NCBI GenBank assembly: GCA_947627075.1
Contig: CANQUR010000102.1
Span: forward strand, 1-5,627
Origin: an uncultured Clostridia bacterium
Lineage (GTDB): Bacteria; Bacillota; Clostridia; Christensenellales; Pumilibacteraceae
Direction: 5' to 3'
DNA length: 5,627 nucleotides
Positions 1 to 4,214 of this stretch are shown in pieces (within the stretch, counting starts at the first letter, position 1; each line of letters begins with the position of its first letter). Made by a program: the position numbers and the translations under genes. The notes beneath the pieces were generated by a model. It was not told the origin of the DNA. It did no database searches and was given only the letters and a program-made list of their open reading frames with translations.

Positions 1-108
1 GCGCGGGTGCGTAGGATTTCGACGAGCTTGTAAGCGGCTTAAAAGCTTTCTTCGACGCGTCGAATGAACTTGACATAAATTGATAATAATATTTTCGGAG
101 TGTGAATT
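1..108. other. Region upstream of the operon; flanking gene not resolved
   Basis: This stretch could hold the end or start of a flanking gene, but no reading is convincing. On the + strand one frame is open from the left edge to a TAA at 31-33 (ending ARVRRISTSL), another to a TGA at 65-67. On the minus strand an ATG at 76-74 opens a frame to the left edge (MSSSFDASKKAFKPL...), with codons resembling the local style but no Shine-Dalgarno before it. The only clear signal is GGAG at 97-100, spaced 8 bases from the mrp ATG. Confidence 0.4.
51..64. promoter_or_regulatory. Perfect 14-base palindrome upstream of mrp (possible operator)
   Basis: TTCGACGCGTCGAA reads the same on both strands and lies 45 bases before the mrp start codon. 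It could be a binding site for a dimeric regulator or a small hairpin. No U-tract follows it on the + strand (ATGAACTTGACA comes next), so it does not look like a terminator for an upstream gene. The symmetry is seen directly; a regulatory role is inference. Confidence 0.3.
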
Positions 109-948
109 ATGAGCGGATGCACGCATGATTGCAGTACTTGCGGCTCGGATTGCAGCAGCAGACAGTCGCAAGAGGAAAAAATAACCAAAGAACTTACAAA
201 TCATCACAACAACATTAAACGCGTCATTGGCGTTGTCAGCGGCAAAGGAGGAGTGGGCAAATCGCTTGTCACCTCTCTGCTCGCCGTCGAAATGACAAGG
301 CGCGGCTATAAATGCGCCATTATGGACGCCGATATCACCGGACCGAGTATCCCGAAGGCGTTCGGCATAAAGGAAAAGGCGACGGGCGACGAGAATTTCC
401 TTATGCCGCCCGTAACGGGCAAGGGTATGCCCGTAATGAGCATAAATCTGCTTCTCGAAGACGAAACCGATCCCGTCGTTTGGCGCGGACCGGTGCTTGC
501 CGGCGTAGTCAAGCAGTTTTGGCAAGACGTAGTGTACGGAGAGGTGGACTATATGTTTGTGGATATGCCTCCGGGAACGGGCGACGTCCCCCTTACCGTG
601 TATCAATCCCTTCCCATCGACGGCATAATCGTCGTCACTTCGCCGCAGGAGCTTGTTAGCATGATAGTCGGCAAGGCGATAAAGATGGCAAAGCTTATGA
701 ATGTGCCCGTTGTGGGACTTATCGAAAACTTCTCCTATGCGGTTTGCCCCGATTGCGGCAAGCATATCGAAGTGTTCGGCAAAAGTCACCTCGAAGAAAC
801 GGCAAAAGAGTTTCGTTTGCCCATGCTCGCGAAATTGCCCATAGATCCCAAACTCGCCGCTCTCGTGGACGAGGGAAAGATAGAGGACGCCGAAGTGCCC
901 GAGCTTAAAGCGGCAATAGATCTGCTTGTGACGCTTGCAAAGAAATGA
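109..948 (+). CDS. Mrp/NBP35-family Fe-S cluster carrier ATPase
   Basis: A cytoplasmic P-loop ATPase of the Mrp/ApbC/NBP35 family; members bind an Fe-S cluster and pass it to target proteins. Seen in the 279 residues: N-terminal cysteines at 4, 8, 11 and 15 (CX3CX2CX3C); a deviant Walker A, GKGGVGKS, at 45-52 with signature Lys46 and P-loop Lys51; MDADITGPSIPKAFG at 72-86; Walker B with Asp152 in FVDMPPGTGD (150-159); and the family CxxC at 213-216 (CPDC), which in relatives bridges a cluster at the dimer interface. The N-terminal MIP18/DUF59 domain of longer bacterial Mrp proteins is absent; a short Cys cluster takes its place, as is common in clostridial and archaeal forms. The start is supported by GGAG at 97-100. 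The stop overlaps the next gene's ATG (ATGA), suggesting coupling. Family assignment is very secure; client proteins are unknown. Confidence 0.96.
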   Translation: MSGCTHDCSTCGSDCSSRQSQEEKITKELTNHHNNIKRVIGVVSGKGGVGKSLVTSLLAVEMTRRGYKCAIMDADITGPSIPKAFGIKEKATGDENFLMPPVTGKGMPVMSINLLLEDETDPVVWRGPVLAGVVKQFWQDVVYGEVDYMFVDMPPGTGDVPLTVYQSLPIDGIIVVTSPQELVSMIVGKAIKMAKLMNVPVVGLIENFSYAVCPDCGKHIEVFGKSHLEETAKEFRLPMLAKLPIDPKLAALVDEGKIEDAEVPELKAAIDLLVTLAKK

Positions 949-2327
949 TAACCGATCTTACACAAGGAAAGCCGTCCAAAGCGCTCTTTAAGTTGGCTTT
1001 GCCTATGGTCATAAGCATGGTGTTTCAACAGCTCTATAACCTTGTCGATTCCATTATAGTCGGCAGGTTTGTGGGCGGAAACGCTCTATACGCCGTGGGC
1101 GCGTCCTATTCGCTTACCATGATCTTCATGGCGGTCGCGACGGGCGCGAGCATAGGCGTTACGGTGGTGGCGGGCAAGTATTTCGGCGGCAAAAAATACG
1201 GAGACCTTAAAACGACGGTCAGTACGGCATTTATAGGAATGTTTGTCCTTGCCGTTCTTTTTACGGTGGTCGGAGCGGTGCTTTCCAAACCCATACTCGA
1301 ATTGCTCGGCACACCCGAATACATAATGAGCGACGCGGTCGCATATTTGCAGATCTTCTTTTACGGACTCGTATTTATATACGTATACAATGTAGTAAGC
1401 GGCTCCTTTGCCGCTCTGGGCGATTCAAAAACTTCGCTTATTTTCCTTATATTATCGTCGGTGCTCAATATCGGGCTCGATCTTTTGTTTGTATGCGTGT
1501 TCGATATGGGCGTGGCGGGCGCGGCTTGGGCTACGCTCATTTCGCAAGCCGTTTCTGCGATCCCCGCCGCAATAGTATTGTATTTCAGGCTAAATAAGTT
1601 GCAAAGCGAAAAAATGCCCTGGTTCGATTTCGTGCATCTTCGCATAATTTTGCGCGTCGCCATTCCCAGTATTATCCAGCATTCCATAGTTTCGCTCGGC
1701 AACCTCTTTATTCAGGAGAGAGTGAACTACTTTTCGAATATAAACAATGCCGTGGGACCTGCTTACACCGCGGCGATAAAGCTGAATACCTTTGCGGTCA
1801 ACTGCTTTATTATGATAGGAAATGCTTCGAGCAGTTTTGCCGCTCAAAACCTCGGCGCGGGCAGACCCGAACGCGTAAAGCAAGGTTGCAAGGCGGGCAT
1901 ACTCATTTCGGTATGTATAGCGATCCCGTTTATTTTGGTGTACATATTGTTCGGAAATGCGGCAATGAGGCTGTTTATGGATCCGAATACGAGCGCTAAT
2001 ATCGACGAGGTCATTCGCGTAGGCAAGCAATTTTTGTACATAGTTTCGCCTTTCTATTTTGTCATTCCCATAAAGATCGTCATGGACGGCATCTTGCGAG
2101 GCGGCGAACGTATGCTCGACTTTATGGCGTCCACATTTACCGACCTTATTTTGAGGGTGGGATTTTCTTACATACTAACGCTTTGGACCTCGCTCGGCGA
2201 GGCGGGTATATGGTGGTCGTGGCCGATAGGTTGGCTTGTATCCATTTGCGTATCGTTCGGATGTTACATATCGGGCAAATGGCAAGGCGTAAATAAGGGG
2301 GAAAAGAAAGTTGAAAAAGCTGAATGA
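945..2327 (+). CDS. MATE-family multidrug/cation efflux transporter
   Basis: An inner-membrane antiporter of the MATE (multi antimicrobial extrusion) family, which exports cationic drugs, dyes or metabolites in exchange for Na+ or H+. At 460 residues it has the usual length. The N-terminus is typical: short polar head, then LALPMVISMVFQQLYNLVDS and IIVGRFVGGNALYAVGASYS. The hydrophobic pattern fits about 12 membrane helices in two MatE halves (roughly 16-176 and 235-400), with the family NLGAGRPERVKQGC-type segment near the middle (from about residue 303). It begins within the mrp stop codon (ATGA), and no clear Shine-Dalgarno precedes the ATG (CTTGCAAAGAA), so translation probably depends on re-initiation from mrp. 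Its 3' end overlaps the next gene by 17 bases. The substrate cannot be predicted; sequence similarity in this family does not assign one. The frame looks intact. Confidence 0.95.
   Translation: MITDLTQGKPSKALFKLALPMVISMVFQQLYNLVDSIIVGRFVGGNALYAVGASYSLTMIFMAVATGASIGVTVVAGKYFGGKKYGDLKTTVSTAFIGMFVLAVLFTVVGAVLSKPILELLGTPEYIMSDAVAYLQIFFYGLVFIYVYNVVSGSFAALGDSKTSLIFLILSSVLNIGLDLLFVCVFDMGVAGAAWATLISQAVSAIPAAIVLYFRLNKLQSEKMPWFDFVHLRIILRVAIPSIIQHSIVSLGNLFIQERVNYFSNINNAVGPAYTAAIKLNTFAVNCFIMIGNASSSFAAQNLGAGRPERVKQGCKAGILISVCIAIPFILVYILFGNAAMRLFMDPNTSANIDEVIRVGKQFLYIVSPFYFVIPIKIVMDGILRGGERMLDFMASTFTDLILRVGFSYILTLWTSLGEAGIWWSWPIGWLVSICVSFGCYISGKWQGVNKGEKKVEKAE
2295..2301 (+). promoter_or_regulatory. Shine-Dalgarno site selecting the TTG start of the EIIC-like gene
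   Basis: AAGGGGG lies inside the last MATE codons, 9 bases before TTG at 2311. It matches AAGGAGG with one G:U wobble to the 16S tail. The same AAGGGGG precedes the thioesterase ATG on the other strand (3997-4003), so it seems to be an accepted ribosome site here. The nearby ATG at 2324 is out of frame, and the next in-frame alternative (GTG at 2335) lacks a site at good spacing. Confidence 0.7.
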
Positions 2328-3534
2328 ACCGAGCGTGAGCGAGGAGAGGGTCCTCGATACGACTGCCCAAAGCGGTGATCCGAACGAGAAAAGCGATCTC
2401 ACTCAAAAAAGAGGTGACTTTAAGCAAAAAACCGTCGGCTATTTGAAGGCGTTGCCCAAAAGGTATTTCATAACCGCATTTTCGGGCATGGCGATGGGAC
2501 TGTTCTGCACGCTTATTGCAGGCACGATTTTGGCTCAAATAGGCGGGTGGATAGGCGATAATCCGTTCGGACGTTTGATCGTTGCTATTGCCAACATGGC
2601 GAAAATGCTTATGGGCGCGGGAATAGGCGTCGGCATAGCGCATAAGCTGGGAGCAAAACCGCTCGTGGTGTTTTCCGCCGCCGTAACCGGACTTGTAGGC
2701 GCGTTTGCGGGCAATCTCGTTTCGGTATTGACGTCCGGGGCATCGTTTGCGATCGCAATGGGCGTGCCCGGCAATCCCATAGGGGCGTACGTGGTTTCGC
2801 TTATGACTATCGAGATTGCGTCGCTGTACGCCGGCAAAACGAAGCTCGACATAGTGCTTATTCCGCTCGGAATGCTCATCATGTGTCTTGCGGGCATATT
2901 CGTCGCTTGGCCGTTTATCAAACTTATAGATCTTTTGGCGCAACTTATAGTTCTTTTGATCGAAGCGGGCGCAGTAGTCAAGACGCTTACGGGCGTAGTC
3001 GTTGCAATTGTTATGGGTATTCTATTGACTATGCCTACTTCTTCCGCCGCTATTTGGGTAGCCATTGCAGGCTCCGAAGTGGGACTTGCAAATCCCGAGG
3101 TGTTCGCAATCGCGGGCGGAGCGGCAGTGGCGGGTTGCGCCGCTCACATGGTGGGATTTGCCGTAGCGACTTTCCGCGAAAACGGTTGGAGCGGCTTGAT
3201 CGCGCAAGGAATAGGTACGTCTATGCTCCAAATCCCCAACATTATGAGAAAGCCGATAATAATGGTGCCCGAGATCGCTGCAAGCGCATTGAGCGGGCTT
3301 GTCGCCGTGCTCATGGGAATAAAGTGTAACGCTTCGGGCGGCGGCATGGGGACTTCGGGACTTGTCGGCGTGTTCGGCGTTATTGAGGCAAGCGCCGAAC
3401 TTGATCCTTGGATAATGTGGCTTGGCATAATTTTGTGTTTGTTCGTCATTCCCGCTGCCATAAGTCTATTAATAAGCGAACTTATGCGAAAAAAAGGGCT
3501 TATAAAGCCCGAATATCTCAAGCTCGACATGTAA
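2311..3534 (+). CDS. PfoR-like PTS_EIIC_2-family membrane protein, TTG start
   Basis: A polytopic membrane protein of the PTS EIIC-like family often named PfoR ('putative toxin regulator', after the perfringolysin O locus of Clostridium perfringens). After a hydrophilic, charged N-terminal tail of about 52 residues, the rest is almost continuous hydrophobic segments, around nine or ten helices. Segments I recognise from the family are NPIGAYVVSLMTIEIASLYA, MPTSSAAI (241-248), MVGFAVATFRENGW followed by GLIAQGIGTSMLQIPNI (295-311), and the glycine-rich GGGMGTSGLVG (343-353). No IIA or IIB domain and no phosphorylatable Cys/His module is fused or adjacent, so a role as a sugar-specific PTS permease is unproven; a transporter of another solute or a regulatory role is equally possible. 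Length (407) exceeds the roughly 350 I expect because of the N-terminal tail. It is the last gene of the operon. Family secure, function not. Confidence 0.88.
   Translation: MKKLNEPSVSEERVLDTTAQSGDPNEKSDLTQKRGDFKQKTVGYLKALPKRYFITAFSGMAMGLFCTLIAGTILAQIGGWIGDNPFGRLIVAIANMAKMLMGAGIGVGIAHKLGAKPLVVFSAAVTGLVGAFAGNLVSVLTSGASFAIAMGVPGNPIGAYVVSLMTIEIASLYAGKTKLDIVLIPLGMLIMCLAGIFVAWPFIKLIDLLAQLIVLLIEAGAVVKTLTGVVVAIVMGILLTMPTSSAAIWVAIAGSEVGLANPEVFAIAGGAAVAGCAAHMVGFAVATFRENGWSGLIAQGIGTSMLQIPNIMRKPIIMVPEIAASALSGLVAVLMGIKCNASGGGMGTSGLVGVFGVIEASAELDPWIMWLGIILCLFVIPAAISLLISELMRKKGLIKPEYLKLDM
3489..3510 (-). terminator. Intrinsic terminator for the minus-strand thioesterase, inside the opposite gene
   Basis: Read on the minus strand, GGGCTT-TAT-AAGCCC (3510 to 3496) forms a perfect 6-bp stem with four G:C pairs and a 3-base loop, followed directly by seven T (3495-3489). 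It lies 69 bases beyond the thioesterase stop codon. On the + strand the same bases encode KKGLIKP near the C-terminus of the PfoR-like protein. On the + strand no U-tract follows the stem, so it works in one direction only. The structure is seen directly; termination is inferred. Confidence 0.7.
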
Positions 3535-3578
3535 TTTTATTACTTAACTCGAGCGGATCTATAAAAACCTATCGATTT

Positions 3579-3989
3579 TTATTCTTTACTTTCGGAAATC
3601 AGCAACTCATAAAGCTCGGGACTCGTTCTTTTGAGCGAAACGGGCTTGCCGCTTTTGTCCAAAAAACAATGCATACTTGAGGCAAGGCAAACTATGTCTT
3701 TGCCGTGCTTCATGACATATTCGAATTCCACGCGCACGCCCGAAAAGCTTTTTATTCGAACGCTGATGTCGATCAAATCGTCGAATGTGGTGGTCTTTTT
3801 GAATTGAAGGTCTATACCTATTACGGGCGAGGCGAGACCTTCGCTTTCCATGCGTTTGAAGCCATAACCTATTTTATCAAGGTAGTCTACACGTGCTTCC
3901 TCCATAAATCGTACATAGTTGGAGTGATGAGTGCATTGCATTTTATCCGTTTCATAATAATTGACTCTGCGTATGAAATGGGTAACCAT
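3579..3989 (-). CDS. Acyl-CoA thioesterase, hotdog fold, YbgC/4HBT type
   Basis: A small cytoplasmic thioesterase that by family hydrolyses acyl-CoA (or acyl-carrier) thioesters. It has 136 residues, the usual length for a single-hotdog YbgC/4-hydroxybenzoyl-CoA thioesterase. The active-site helix signature is clear at 8-33: RVNYYETDKMQCTHHSNYVR followed by FMEEAR. Asp15 matches the catalytic Asp of this family and His22-Ser23-Asn24-Tyr25 the HHSNY motif. Beta strands follow (VIGIDLQFKKTTTFDDLIDI, VRIKSFSGVRVEFEYVM). The start has AAGGGGG at 3997-4003, 7 bases upstream in minus-strand direction. It is monocistronic, convergent with the PfoR-like gene (44 bases between stops) and divergent from the lipoprotein gene. 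The YbgC name implies Tol-Pal association in Gram-negatives, which does not carry over here; the natural substrate is unknown. Confidence 0.92.
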   Translation of the reverse strand: MVTHFIRRVNYYETDKMQCTHHSNYVRFMEEARVDYLDKIGYGFKRMESEGLASPVIGIDLQFKKTTTFDDLIDISVRIKSFSGVRVEFEYVMKHGKDIVCLASSMHCFLDKSGKPVSLKRTSPELYELLISESKE

Positions 3990-4021
3990 GGAAAATCCCC
4001 CTTAAATCATTTTAGACTTTT

Positions 4022-4051
4022 GGATCGTTTACTCGGCATGAGTGAGGATCC
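4022..4051 (-). promoter_or_regulatory. Hairpin in the thioesterase 5' leader
   Basis: In the minus-strand transcript, GGATC (4051-4047) can pair with GATCC (4026-4022), enclosing a second stem ACTC/GAGT (4043-4040 with 4034-4031) around loop ATGCC. The structure sits between the predicted transcription start (near 4084) and the Shine-Dalgarno site at 4003-3997. No riboswitch class is recognised. The pairing is seen; any regulatory role is a guess. Confidence 0.3.
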
Positions 4052-4090
4052 GTTGTTGTGTTGTCGCCGAATTTACCGACGACCTCAAAA

Positions 4091-4119
4091 AATATAACAC
4101 CGTTATAGAAAAAAGTCAA
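4091..4119 (-). promoter_or_regulatory. Sigma-A-type promoter for the thioesterase gene
   Basis: On the minus strand, -35 TTGACT (4119-4114) is followed by exactly 17 bases and -10 TATATT (4096-4091). Each hexamer matches its consensus at five of six positions. Transcription should start near 4084, giving a leader of about 95 nt before the ATG at 3989. The T-run after the -35 may help bend the DNA. Confidence 0.75.
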
Positions 4120-4138
4120 GCATTAGCGCAAAACGGTG
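4098..4138. repeat. 7-base inverted repeat flanking the thioesterase -35
   Basis: CACCGTT (4098-4104) and AACGGTG (4132-4138) are perfect inverted copies separated by 27 bases, centred on the -35 hexamer of the minus-strand promoter. The arms are 34 bases apart start to start, about three helical turns, so bound dimers could face the same side. An arm this short is expected by chance fairly often in a region of this size. Confidence 0.2.
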
Positions 4139-4151
4139 CGGATTTTTTAAT

Positions 4152-4182
4152 TTGAAGTTCCGACTCATAATTTTAGCATAAT
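4152..4182 (+). promoter_or_regulatory. Candidate promoter for the acidic lipoprotein gene
   Basis: TTGAAG (4152-4157) resembles a -35, and CATAAT (4177-4182, five of six) a -10, but the spacer is 19 bases, longer than ideal. TAGCAT (4174-4179) gives a 16-base spacer with a poorer -10. Either gives a leader of only about 25-30 nt before the ATG. The region is A/T-rich, so weak matches are easy to find. Confidence 0.35.
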
Positions 4183-4193
4183 TACACATGCTA
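4174..4193. promoter_or_regulatory. Inverted repeat overlapping the lipoprotein -10 region (operator candidate)
   Basis: TAGCAT (4174-4179) and ATGCTA (4188-4193) are perfect inverted 6-base arms with an 8-base spacer. The element covers the candidate -10 and start point and ends 10 bases before the Shine-Dalgarno site at 4204. Its position would suit a repressor; in RNA it would make a weak stem next to the ribosome site. Confidence 0.28.
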
Positions 4194-4214
4194 TTAAGAG
4201 TTCAGGAGGATTTT

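Noticed and set aside
70..92. TTGACA at 70-75 with TAATAT at 87-92 as an mrp promoter
   Set aside because: The spacer is 11 bases, far from 17, and transcription would begin almost at the GGAG ribosome site. At 17 bases the -10 would be TTTCGG, which is not a match.
2146..2943. Minus-strand open frame (265 codons) across the MATE/PfoR-like junction
   Set aside because: It spans two clear genes on the other strand, and its composition (many Arg, His, Tyr, Lys) is that of a shadow frame with no recognisable motif.
3561..3582. ATAAAAA...TTTTTAT hairpin between the convergent genes as a terminator for the + strand operon
   Set aside because: The 7-bp stem is entirely A:T with an 8-base loop, too weak for a convincing intrinsic terminator. 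It remains possible that it helps, but I do not annotate it.
3705..4097. + strand open frame (130 codons) opposite the thioesterase
   Set aside because: It is antisense to the hotdog thioesterase, which has catalytic motifs, a ribosome site, a promoter and a terminator. The + frame has no supporting signal.
4123..4148. GCGC...GTGC followed by ATTTTTT as a + strand terminator
   Set aside because: The stem is only four pairs with one G:T wobble, and no + strand gene ends nearby.
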